Made by a program: the position numbers and the translations under genes. DNA of 64,000 nt, taken from positions 806,001-870,000 of the forward strand of contig NBAY01000001.1 in the NCBI GenBank assembly GCA_002794775.1, in the 5' to 3' direction. The notes beneath the pieces are model-generated. The model worked only from the letters and a program-made list of their open reading frames with translations. It was not told where the DNA came from and did not search any database. This DNA comes from Porodaedalea pini. Taxonomy: Eukaryota; Basidiomycota; Agaricomycetes; Hymenochaetales; Hymenochaetaceae. Below are positions 33,461 through 47,451 of this stretch, piece after piece (positions within the stretch are counted from its first letter, which is position 1; every line of letters starts with the position of its first letter).

Positions 33461-36400
33461 ACTTTCGGTCTCGTTCTTCCCTCCCTATGCTTCTCCTGCC
33501 TGGAGGTTGTGTACTGCCCGGCTTCGTGAAATATGCCTATTCCGCTGTGTTATGTTCTTGATATGTAGTCTGAACATGCTCTATCCAACTGTCCGGTCAC
33601 GGCCTGCAGTGCACCTTTCTGAAAATGAGCGAGAACGACGAAATGTAGGGCATGCAGCCTTCATTCTCTCCCATCCATGTTCATTGAGTGGTTACTTCCC
33701 TCTTCCTTTCCCTTCGCACCGTGAGCAAAAAGCGAGGTCTCGAATAATTAGGGTAAGAGTTAAACCGACGAGAGCGACCTGAGGACTGTCTAGGGGAATA
33801 GGGGACTGGCATGCTGCAACGCCTGCAAAAACATATTTGCAAACCTCAAAATCCCAAGTGTTCCTATACCATCCTAGATACCTGTGGAAGATCCACATAT
33901 ATACATGTACATACAGGTGGGTACAAAATCTCAGGAAGTCACGTGAGGGATATATTATGATCGATGCCGTGGTTTCTCAAACTTTCGTTCATGCTGAGCC
34001 TCCAACACAATAAAATTAGATAGAAATCCGCGATTATAAAAACCTAACGAAGGAAAGAGACATTATTTTACAAGTTATGTATAGTACGGTCGATGCAACA
34101 CAACACGAAAATTTGAGCAACCGCTGCGTCGATCATCTTACAATATTCACGTGACTTCCTGAATTTTTGTAGCCATCCGTCTATGTACGGAAACTACTGT
34201 ATACATGGCGTAGAGAAGCACAAGACCTGAAATATAGGTACTGTATAGGGCTAGTGGTCCGGGTTCATTACAACTAGAATATCAAAGAATAGACCGGAGT
34301 CTGCAGAGGACGTGTTGCTCATGCTCTGATCGATAACGGTGTTCAAGTTGCAGTAGTACAGCAGTACTACATACAAACGACCCAAGGAGCGCATTTCTAT
34401 AATTTTCAAGGGACTGTCTTTCGCTCAGTCGCTCAGTCCTCTCTTAGTTCGGGTCTGAGAAACAGTTACGATTGCTGATGAAATCAGGTGCCTTGACCGC
34501 CATGAAATGTGGTGTGCAGCGGAGCCGATGAGGTTACAGCACTCGAGCACACGAAAATCGACGGTATGTGCTAATCGATGCGTCCACGCAGCGGCTTGAA
34601 CATCAGCAGGATGTTTGAGCTGATATAGTAACACATATTCCTCAGCTAGCCCGCTTCCGTCTCCGATATTATCCTTAGTAGATATCAGGTTCTATGCCCC
34701 AACATGCTGAACATTAATATTTCTTGAATACGCCCTGGAACTCCTTATATGTAGCGAACAAAATAAATCGAAACTCACATGGAAACTACGTACGGTTACT
34801 TTGATTCCTTCTAGTGGCTTGCACGGAGCGGACCGTCAGACGCCCATAGTCGAAAACGGCTATCAGAATTCCGAAAGCTCTCTGCTCATGTTCTAGATAC
34901 TATAAATGAAAAAGAAGTCCGCCACGAACAATATACTAGACTCACCAGAACTAGCACCAAGATGCAGTTCGTATGCCGAGGAGTAGGTCGAAGTTGAGAG
35001 AAAGATTGTGATCAGCACAGCAGACTCGTTATCAAGATTATTTGCCCCAGACAGATCGAGTGCCGGCGTGGGCCCGAAAGTCGGTCTCATAGCTCATAGT
35101 CAGGAATACAGAGCTTTGCAATTTGAATCCACCGCTTTGCATGGAACATGAAGTGCGGCTCTCGCTGACTACTCCCAGCTGCCGATTCTTAGAAATTGAT
35201 GATTTCCGTCTGCTCTGCCTTCAGTGACGATAGTCTGGACAAAACGACATGAGCCTTCTCGTCATTTATCTAAGCCGACGTATAAAGGCTCTGCAACATT
35301 CGTGTAGCGAGCACGATCGATGGTTGCGTCAGCATGAATTGACGAAGCACAGATGTCAGTGCCGAGAGAACTCACTTTTACCAACCGCAAACCCCATAGA
35401 GGTGTTGAAGCTTATCTACGAAGTCAGACAATTAAAACAGTTAGGCCGTACAGTTCGATGAGCGGATATCCCTTCACTTTCAAGACGGATGCCTCGTTAT
35501 TGTACATGCAGGAAATTTCGCCGGAAAATTACTTGATATTGGCAGAGCAGATGTCCTCGCTTCTGTAGCATCCTATGCAGATCCCAGGATCAGCCTGAGA
35601 TTCCAGGCTTCGCAGACATGCGAAACGTAAATCATAAAGGCCGGCCTAAGAGCTCTTAGCATCGATAACCATTAATTGACCGAACCGAACATACATATGA
35701 TGAACCAAAAGCGTCAACCGTCGCACGCAGAAAACATCGGCACGTGTAGAATTAACCGAAGAAACAAAAGACACTGTAGAGCATGTCCTTCTACCTTCCC
35801 CACGCAAACTATGATACGAAATAGCTAATTTTATTCTGGGGGCAGAAAGCAGGCCTATTTGTCTTTGACTGTTGATGCAACGGGTGTTTGAGGCATGACA
35901 TCGTGCCTAATGAGGTTGATCAGTTCACAAGTAGAGTGAAATGACTAATCTAATAATTACCTGCAGGATGACTCGATAATGCAAAGGGGCTGGAGAAGAA
36001 TCAGGAAAGCATCCACTCCGGCCGTTCTGCCAATCGCCTCGACGATCACGCTGTTTTCGTTGATGTCGATGATGCGAGCACTACATTATTCCACAGGAAG
36101 GTTGACGGTGCTGGCGCTTGAGGCGGAGCACCTCTGCGGCCGAAGCACGCTCGAGCCAGCCTTTGTCCTGTGCTCGAACGGATGCGACCGATCCCTGAGC
36201 GCATCTTGAGTCTGAGACAAGCCGTGCGAAGGCGTAGCCTGGGACAGGTCATGCATAGACCCGCCGACGAATAGGAACTTTGTCAAGGAACAGTTCGCGA
36301 GAAATGCAACGTACGTCGGAGTAATTCAACACAGACCGCGCCAGTTCTTGGACGCTTCCAATTTACGACGCACAGCTCGACAAGTAGCCCATCGAGACAT

Positions 36401-37071
36401 ACGATACCCTCGATCCATCTCCATACCTGTTCAACGACACATATTAGCCATTCAAACCAATGCACGTCCTGCTAAGCTCACGGGTCTCTGTCGAGCACAC
36501 GGTCAGCAAGCTAATATTCAAGCTGCGGATAGTCAAGATTATGGACTAAATGATTTCACGCCCAGGGGGGGAAGCCAGCCTGAAACCGCGAAGATGGCTG
36601 GCACGACCTCCTGACAAAATTTAGTGCTTTGTGTCTGTTCTTGAAACAATGCGAGGACGATTTCAGAGCCTCAAGACTGCTTAAGCTAGCAACGGCAAGA
36701 GAAAATGGATAGTTTTCAGCGGAAGAGACAGAGAACATCAGCCTGAGTAGCAGTGGTGCGTCACATCATGTGCGTGAGACAGACGCGTTTATACCTAAGC
36801 TCACTAAGAGTTTCATTTACTTAAGTAAAAGGATATTTGAACTGTTAGACTTGTCGTGGTTCAGGATTTGTATTCCGAGAACAGAAGAACAATCTACGTA
36901 GAAAGACCAAAACTGGATTACGGTCGGAACTGCAACATGACAACTAGTAGCGCATGTACAGCAACCCTTGAGCATATGAATCGTCGCCTATCCCATTCTC
37001 TTTCTCCCTTTTTTCTTCGCCTGATAGTGGTATATGCAGTTATGAATTGCGTTGAGCAGAACACAGGAAAA
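33461..37071. other. Long intergenic region without a supported gene
   Basis: About 3.6 kb holds only short open frames on both strands (for example minus-strand frames at 34893-35090 and 36046-36465). None has recognisable family sequence or convincing splice partners. Base composition is near that of the other non-coding stretches. I find no terminal repeats or target duplication here. Decayed genes cannot be excluded. Confidence 0.4.
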
Positions 37072-39141
<2,070 letters not shown>

Positions 39142-40706
39142 TATTCTGCAGCGAACAAAAGGGGTTTTTTAGAACGGAGTGGAAGAGCAGATGGAAGAGG
39201 GTGAAGAAGGGCAGCGGCACGATCGCGAGGTGCTTTAAGTGTGACGCCAGTGACGTCGCACGTGTATGCTTCCGGCTCATCTGAGCACTCGACGGTGACG
39301 CGACGGTGGATACGCGACGGGCGACGACGAGTACGATGCGAGAGGGACGGACGGAAGGCTTACCTGGAGATGGTGGTGAAGGAAGAAGGGGAAGTGGGAG
39401 TCGGTGGACTTTGGACACTTCGATGGCGTTTTAAGCCAAGGCGAACATGGATTTGTGGAGATACCGCTGCATATGACGCCTGCGATGAATCCGACGGGAG
39501 AAATGTACTGGTACTGCTCACACCCGCATCCGCTGTACCAGTAAGAGCGACAGCATTTTCTTCACTGATTGTCCAGATCGACAGTGCCGACTTGGCTCGG
39601 CTGTTTGGCAGCGTGAACCGGCTCGCAATTCTCGAAGACGGCCCCGGCTCGCCGAGCATCTCCCCCATATCCTGCACACGCTCCTTTCGCTCGTGTTTGT
39701 ACGTGGACGAACGTGTGCTTACGACTTCCAGCATCCCAATACGGAGGAACAGGAGAGAGATTAGACCGTGCGCGATGCGTATGGGACTTATACTCGGTAG
39801 CGGCGGCTAGGAGCAAAATCGCATGGTCAGCAAACCGACGGCCATGAATTTCACTCAGCCGCCCATCTTGCCCGTGGTTGCCTGTGTCTCTTCTGTTCCT
39901 GGTCACTGGCTGATGCAGGCTCCCGAGCTCGTTCCGCACCATTCTGCTCTAGATCTTCCTGATCGCCCGGAGGCTAATCGTCCACTCCTGTACTTTCCCA
40001 TCTTCCACCCTAGCCCTTTCGGTCGCCGTGAGCATTAGTCTGCGATTGACACTTGTTCCAAGTCATTGCTGCGATACACCCTTCTTGCGCACTGTTCTCT
40101 TCGCGGTATCGGCTACTTGTCGGAAAGCACTTTGGTCGAAGTGCGGGCGAGCCGAGACACGGGAGAAGGCCCTGGCACAATTACGGACATCTCCTTCCTG
40201 GGCCATCTGGTCGAAAAATCCAATCTTCACAGTGAACCTGTTTCAGGACTATACATTAATACAATGTCAAAGCATCGTTCCCTCTATCAAGCTCAATTGA
40301 GGGCGTCTGTACCTGCAAATCGACGGCCCTCAAAGACGCGAATGCCGCTTGGATCGTGAGTTCGCTCTGCAGTCGTTCTGTCGAGGCATGTTCGGCTTGA
40401 CGGTTCCTCGCCCAGGTCCTGAAGCTTGAGAGTTGAGCTATCTATCATATAGGCACGCGTGTATAATAAAAGAATACAACACCACAACTTCTACAAATCT
40501 TCATTTTTGTTACTCGCACAGCTCCCAGTGCCCCTGCAATAAAAGTGTTCCGCCTTTGATAATTATTGAATTATCGAATTATTTGTATTTTCCACGCTGG
40601 CAGGAAAAGCCACGTAACCGAGCGTCGATCTTCGCCGAATAAGTAGTTCCGTTTCGTTCTCCCTCTCCCGCGAGCCCCAGATTTGAGTCCGACGGCGCCC
40701 GTCGAC
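39142..40706. other. Intergenic region upstream of UGP1 with ambiguous frames
   Basis: The left end must hold the UGP1 promoter. Overlapping open frames exist on the minus strand (39360-39734, 39562-39942) and on the plus strand (39823-40038, 40066-40359). The plus-strand frames read moderately protein-like (RPLLYFPIFHPSPFGRRE; TGEGPGTITDISFLGHLVEK), so a small two-exon gene is possible. I recognise no family and do not commit to a model. Confidence 0.3.
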
Positions 40707-43523
40707 ATGAAGAGCGCGCGACGCATCCCACACCCACGCACCTTGCTCCCGAAAAGCCCCATTGCGGCCGTCCGCGCTATCTGGCTCCTAGCCATCCTCT
40801 GGTACGAAGTCGGCACGTTCCACTGGAGCCTTGTAGGATGTCGCTGGCCCGATGCGGCACTCACACCCGGAGACAAAGAGGTGAGCTTAGTTTCCACTTT
40901 CAGCTTGCTCCGTGCGGCTTGAGGAGACGATCGTCGGCCAGGCGAAATGAGGGATGGCCATGCGAGGCGGGAGGGAGAGCCAATGATGCCTTTATCTTCG
41001 ACGGTTCCGGAAGTATATGTATAATCTGAACTCATTTCCTGCTTTCTTTTCTTCTACACAGGGTAACTCTGGTTCTACATCCAGGACTGCGTCGCCAACA
41101 CACGTGCTGCTCGTTGCAGACCCACAGGTGCGTGCACCACGCGAGCAACCCGCCTGGAGGCGCTGGCTCCATCTCACGGACCTCTCAATGCGCAAACGCT
41201 GGACATTCGTGCGCCGCCTACAACCAGATGTTGTCGTCTTCTTGGGCGACATGCTGGACGGAGGGCGGTATGCGGTTGACGATGATGAGTGAGTTCATCG
41301 CTTTCTGTGATTTCTTGATTTCTTTTTCTTTTTCTTTCTGAGACGGGATGAGTCGAGAATGACCGATATTTTATTGCCCGTGGGTGATTAGCGGACATGT
41401 TATCAGCCCTGTCTACATTTACTTGGGGTGGTATGCATTCAACGAATGTGGGCTTTGAGTTCAAATGCTGCTGCATGGGACCCTTTGCCATCTCCTATCT
41501 CAAGATTTGAAAAAAGTTCATCTAGCATATTTCGTAGAGATCAGGAATATGCCTGGAGTAGAACTTTTCCGTGCGATTAGTGCTGGCAAAGGGTGGAGAC
41601 AGCACTATGCGAACTCTGGAAGAGCTTTTTTGCATGCCGATCATCTTGATTAAAATCCCAAGTGTTGTCCGTCTGAATGTATAACCAAATACTGAAATAC
41701 ACTGTGTTTGCGTTTGTGTCTGCTTTGCGGTCATTGTCCAGGTATCGGGAGTCTTTCGAGTACTTCAAAACCATTTTCTCAACCGACCCAAGTACTACGG
41801 TGTACTATGTTCCAGGAAACCACGATGTAGGGTGAGTTTGTCCCTCCTCCGTAAGTACCGAATCTTTCGAAGCTGACAACCTATTCTAACTCGGAAACCC
41901 CCTTCCCTTGTTTTTCTGTGGACATAGACTGGGCCCCAGCTCGAGAATGAGTTCAACGCAAGCACGCCGACGCTATTCGAAGAACTTTGGCCCGCTCAAT
42001 GATAAAGGGAGTGTCGCAAATCACACGCTCGTGATGCTCGACGCCCCGGGTCTTGTCGAGGAGGACTATCGTCGCGCAGCGTCTGGAACAACCTTCGAGA
42101 ACTGGCACGCCCCGTCGAACGGAGCAATCGAGTTTATCAACAAATTTGCGGGAGGTTAGTACATTGTTTGCATCCTTATTTCGGCAAGTAAAGATTGCAT
42201 AGACTGAACGTGTTTCTTCCAGTAGGTTCAGAAGAGCCCGTCGTGCTATTCAGCCACATACCGCTCTTCAGACCAGACACCGCGCCGTGCGGGCCTCTGA
42301 GAGAAAAAGGTACGATCCGTCGTGGCGTTGGTCCGGGATTCCAGAACATACTAGGGCGGGACTCCACGAACTACATCCTGAGATACGTGAGGCCCACTGT
42401 AGTCTTCACGTAAGACTTCCCTCTCCTCTTCCTATTTGTAATGGGGCGTGTACTGATGATAACCTCTACACGCAGCGGTAATGACCATGATTACTGTGAA
42501 TACACCCATAGCGTCCCGCTGCTCTCGGAGGGTCCGGAGCCGAAGATTGAATACGTCCGCGAGGTAACCGTCAAGGCCATCTCATCCTCCGGAGGTATCC
42601 GTCGGCCAGGCTTCCAGCTTTTATCCCTTGTACCTTCGTCCGCCTCTCAAGCGGGCAGCAAATCCTTTGCAGATGTACCTTGCTTCCTTCCCGACGAGCG
42701 TGCTATCTACCTCACACGTTATTTTCCACTCCTCGTCATGACGCTACTCGTCCTCGCCGTATCTGCTGCTAGGAGACACCGCGTCAAGAGGCAGCGACCG
42801 GGTAGCCTCGAACTCAACCATGAGCAGGAAGTCCACCTCGATTTTGACCCGAATGGCACATCGCCGCTGTCAGCGGGCCTGCCCGCGCAAGCTCAGTTTG
42901 CCTCAGCCTTCGGCCAGCAGAGCCCCGAGTCCGGCATGGCGTCCACTTCACTCCTCAGCACTGCACGCACGACGGGTGGCACTAGCCTTGCACCAACGTT
43001 GCGCGCTGCTGCGAACGGCCAATTCACGCCGCACACGCCGGACTTCACCGTCGGTGGAGGCACGCCGAGCGGGTTCCGCTCGCCCGGAATGCTGTCCGCG
43101 CCGCCGAGTGGAATCGCCGCACTGCCTGCACGTCTGCGTGCGCTCAGCGATTCGGAAGAGGCCGAAGACGAGGACGAGGGGTTTCAGACGCCTGCGCAAC
43201 TAGCGCGGTATCGCGTTGCAGGCGAAGGAAGTGATGATTATTTTCACCTGACTCTGGACCGGGCGCGTCGTCGTCGGCGATTGGCGTGGACGTGGACGTT
43301 CGAGCTGGGTGGTCGCAGGCGACGCTTGAGCATCGGCGTACCCCCGCTTCTTGAGCATGTGTGCCGCACCTTTTTCACGGCACTTCGAGGCGGCCCGAGA
43401 GGGGGACGAGGGAGCAAAGTTGCCCGCGAGAGCCTGCCAAAAATCTTCCTTGGTGATTTACTGGCAGCCGCATGGGCCCCTGCCCTTCTATTCTTTGTTC
43501 TTTGCTTTATCTTGCTAAAATAG
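40707..43523 (+). CDS. Cdc1/Ted1-type membrane metallophosphoesterase
   Basis: Six exons (40707-40880, 41062-41288, 41742-41832, 41928-42154, 42223-42409, 42476-43523) begin at ATG 40707 (MKSARRIPHPRTLL). A signal-anchor helix lies at about residues 19-45. The calcineurin-like metal site is complete: LLVADPQ, VVFLGDMLDGG, YYVPGNHDVG, VVLFSHIPLF and GNDHDYC. A second helix (YFPLLVMTLLVLAVSA) follows, then a long disordered Ser/Pro/Gly region and a final hydrophobic end (PALLFFVLCFILLK). Yeast Cdc1 and Ted1 and mammalian MPPE1/PGAP5 remodel ethanolamine phosphate on GPI anchors in the ER/Golgi. The intron at 41289-41741 is 453 bp, far longer than its neighbours. Confidence 0.92.
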
Positions 43524-44588
43524 GGTTGAATTCAGCTACTAACGAAATATGTGACACGGTCTTGCTTACGTTATTTTGGACACTAGTACTTAGGAATAGA
43601 TAAGGACAGACCCCTTCACATTTCATCTAAAAACTTCCTGCACAAAATTGTACTTTCAAGGATATTTACACATATACTACAGTGCAGAGCAGCATAACCC
43701 AACAACTCAAAACGCGTCAACTCCCAACTGTATCTAGTCCCTCAAATTATGTCGTTTAGCCTTGTAATTGCATATATAGGTAGCTATAGTGTTATACTAC
43801 AGAACTTGTGGAGTGAAATATTTTATTTCTAAGGGGGGGAATTTTTTGGTCCCAAGATTTGAAACAGAATATTTAAATAAATAAAAATTATTTTATTTAT
43901 TACCAAGATGTCCAAGAAAGGCGATTTTACATAAGATGAACATCAATCATATTTATTTCTTCAGCCATTTGAGGGCCGCCCATACCTCTGCACTCTCAGG
44001 GATCTGGCAGTGAGGCTTGTATTTCTTCACAGCCCTAGCAGCCAGTAGGAAATCAAGTCCCTTCCTATTTTTAAATTTACTTTGAGAGATCTGCAAAAAA
44101 GAGAAAGCTGAACCTGTAGAATCCATGTACTGCCAGCATTTCTGGAGGTTCCTAGTAAAGGCCATGCCAGCGGCAACTGTTTTTGCCCTGGCTTGTCTTG
44201 ACTTTATGCCCTTCAGAGGCATTGGCACATAGCTAAGGGTCTAGGTGGGGCAACCTGGCCTTGCAAGTTCAGCCCCTATTATTTTTTTGATTTTTTTGGT
44301 ATTTTGTTTTCCAGGAAATTTTGAAACAAATTGATGGGAAAGCCAAAAAGTGAGGATTGATGATTATCTTCCTTACTTCTATTACAGAAAAAAAATTCTT
44401 GGACTCTCAAACTCAAAACTGCAGGCCGGGTGGAGTTGATGCGAGGTGGCACTCTGCACTAGTACTGTAGATGGCACAGATCTTTTGTTTGTTTGTTTTA
44501 TACATTGCCTTTTTTAGTAGGCAGGTGTTTATGTGTATGCGAACTCGGAGAACGGAAATTCACAGGTGCGTCTATGCGTGTAAGTCAT
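43524..44588. other. AT-rich intergenic stretch with an unassigned 91-codon ORF
   Basis: Base composition drops to strongly AT-rich around 43850-43960 and 44270-44400. A minus-strand ATG frame (43953-44228, MPMPLKGIKSRQARAK...) is Lys-rich at its C-terminus and reads like real protein, but I recognise no family and find no partner exons or terminal repeats. It may be a fragment of a mobile element protein. Confidence 0.3.
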
Positions 44589-45224
44589 GTGTTGAGATTT
44601 GTATAATATTCTGCTATCTACTGCTAACAGACCTCCAACCACAAAGACGAAAAGGGAACTAGAAAAGAAAACTACGTAGCGCGCAAGAAGGTTGGGAATG
44701 ACTTTATGTGGAAAGACGTTGCTTGGGGTGAAGAACTAGGTATTAGTTAAAGGTAGAAGGAGGGTGGTAATTCAGATAAAATGGGCATGCTGTCGGGTGG
44801 TCGACAGAAAGAAAAGTACGCAAATTTTAATAGTAAAAGAAAGTTATTTGGACGAGACCATTCAGAAAAGGTTATAGGAAGGGATCGTTGGCGAAAAAGA
44901 CCGTTGCGAACAAGTGAAAAGAAAGAGCAACAATTGAGCATATGATGGACATCATGTTTAACGCACGATGGATCTGGGCACCGGGGTTCGAGGTTTCATT
45001 TATGCAGATCAAGCACATTCAGCATTAAGCTGGCAGCGTGAGAAAGAACTGAGCGGTGTATCTGTTTCCTCGGGGAAAGCTTCAAGAACGGACGGATGGA
45101 TCGTGTTGGGTGAAGGATGAACGAGGATGGCTCGAGGACTGAGCGATGTCCACGAAGATTTATGATATCAGCTTTCCAGTCCCAAAGAAGGTCAAGCTGT
45201 ACTTGCGCGTTCAAGTTGGGTAGG

Positions 45225-45650
45225 TGTCAGAACTCGAACTTTCACCCTTTCTTTATTCCCCTTTTTTCCTTTTCCTTTCCTTTTAAACCGCTCTTTCTTA
45301 TTATCTTTAATCATCTTTCCAATCACTTCCCACACTCCCTTCACATGACCTTCATTCGTTCCATTCCTGCTCGTTATGTAATGTTAGGTAATATAGTCTC
45401 ACGGTCATCGCTATATAAGGTCTCAGGAATCGCATGAACTCCTTGTTCTGCTTTTCCTCTTACCTCCGCGACGACCTAGGTGAGACTCGTCCCCCTTGTA
45501 TTAGTTTAGACTTGTATTAATCCTCTTACCTCCGTGACGACCTAGCCTGAGTAAGCGTGTCCTGAGTCTACGCTCGAGTATAGCACGTCCCAGATGACAG
45601 TCAGCCGAGGCCTGCCCAGTCCGAGTCGTCTCCCGGGCTCCCGCCTAACA
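45225..45650 (+). repeat. 5' LTR of the chromovirus
   Basis: The 426-bp LTR contains a TATA-like CTATATAAGG at 45411-45420, the likely element promoter, and a doubled internal word around TTACCTCCGCGACGACCTAG. It differs from the 3' LTR at seven positions, all transitions. Confidence 0.95.
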
Positions 45651-46371
45651 TAAAAGCAGAACCCCACCCAGGCTCATCCCCAGCGTACGTCATCGCTGTC
45701 GACTCGCCCTCGCTCGGTCTAGAGGAGCACTCCCCTCAAAGGACCTGACTGTAAACCCCCTAAACGACAACCCTCAACCCTGCCCGGACGTTTTCAGATG
45801 TTTGTGTATTACGTAATCACTCCAACCAACCTTTCCCGACCCTGGCTCTCCAGATTAGCCTCTGGTGGAGCACGCACCTGACGTGGACGTGGGTGACCAG
45901 ACGAGTACAAGCCTCGACAACAATCTCGTTCATGATCTCGCTCGGCTCTTACCGCCTCATCATCAACTTCGCCGACGAACCCATTCAACGTTGGCGTAAC
46001 CCTGTATCCAACTCGCAACCCATCCCTGTTCCCCCTCCGGCCTAGTCAAAATAGATCTCACAGAGGAACAACAGCGGGCGCTACCCTCATCGTCACGGTT
46101 TGACCCTGACCGTGCTTCGTACATCATAACCGACAGCGAGAACGTCACCCACGACCTCTGGTGGAGTGACCTCAGACACGCTTGGTACTCGACTAACGAA
46201 CAAGCTCAACGAGTTCGGTGGGCGCCTAGAACTCAACGTGCGCCATCATCACCGACGGTCACAACATCGTCGGTCATCCTCCCAAGCGAACCAGGAGGTT
46301 ATCGTACGCCCCATAGAGACTCATCGCCGCCGACACCTCCTGAACATCTGTCCCACACACCCGCACCAACA

Positions 46372-47451
46372 ATGTCGACATCTACGGGTTTTACTCAACA
46401 ACAACAACGAGAGCTCGCAGCGTTAATCGCCGCGGCCTTCACTCAACAAGCGGCGAATGCCCCTGCTGCGCAAACCTCGAATGTTCCACCCCCCAACATT
46501 GACGTCGCCCGGCCACGCGAATTTGCTGGCGGTGACGATTACCTCGACTTCAAGCGCGAAGTTCTACTCTTCGTATCGGCGAACCCCACGAGGTACCCCT
46601 CGTCGTCAAGCAAGATCTACGTCGCACTCTCCTATCTCAAGGGCGGCAACGCGTCGACGTGGGCGCAGAATTACGTTCAGGAGTTCACGACGAATGGTGT
46701 TGTGAGCTTCACGGATAGCTGGACAAGGTTCCAGGAACGACTGGATGCATCCTTCGACAACCCGAACAGAAAAGAGAAGGCGTTGAAGAAGTTCCGAGAA
46801 AAGACCCAGAAGGACCTCTCAGCCGACGAATTCTTCCAAGACCTCGATGTAGTCATCAAAGCAGCGGAGCTAACAGACGAGGGTGTCATCTGCGACCGCC
46901 TAAAGCGCACCATGAACATCGAAGTAGTCCGTGGAGTACTGAGGTCGACGCCGGTCCCAACAAAGTACGAAGACTGGAAAAAGAAGGCCGTCGAAATTGA
47001 TTGTGGCGAACAGCAGATCCGCGCCATCCAACGAGGCCGTGCACTACCCCCCGCGCGCCCACAGGTCCAGCAGGCGCCGCCCGTCTGCCGTCCGTTCGCA
47101 GCCCCCCATGTTGACAAGCGCGATGCGACTGGCGTTACCTTTGGAGGTGCTGGTCAGCCAATGGACGTCTCGATGAACGAGGCGCAACGATGACGCGCGT
47201 GCTGGATTTGCGGCGGGCTGGACCACTTTAAGAGCAAGTGCCCGCAGGGGAAACCGATCATCCAGCACATGCTGGAACTGATGGCGCCAGGTGAACGTCG
47301 CATCCTCGCCGACAAGCTCGGCGCAATGAAGGAATCGGCATTCGAGGAAGTCATAGACACTCGAAGGTCGACTGTGGAGGACTATGTGGAGGAAGAAGAC
47401 AATGACGAAGAGGTCGTCGACTCGCAGGGTTTTGCGAAGGGTCAGGCGTAG
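46372..47451 (+). pseudogene. Chromovirus gag with an in-frame TGA before the zinc knuckle
   Basis: ATG 46372 starts a Gln/Ala-rich N-terminus, then a capsid-like region (RPREFAGGDDYLDFKREVLL, WTRFQERLDASF, KTQKDLSADEFFQDL). After 273 codons a TGA (47191-47193) interrupts the frame immediately before the CCHC knuckle CWICGGLDHFKSKC, consistent with CGA to TGA. The frame then runs to a TAG at 47449-47451. Gag packages the element RNA in virus-like particles. Confidence 0.85.
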
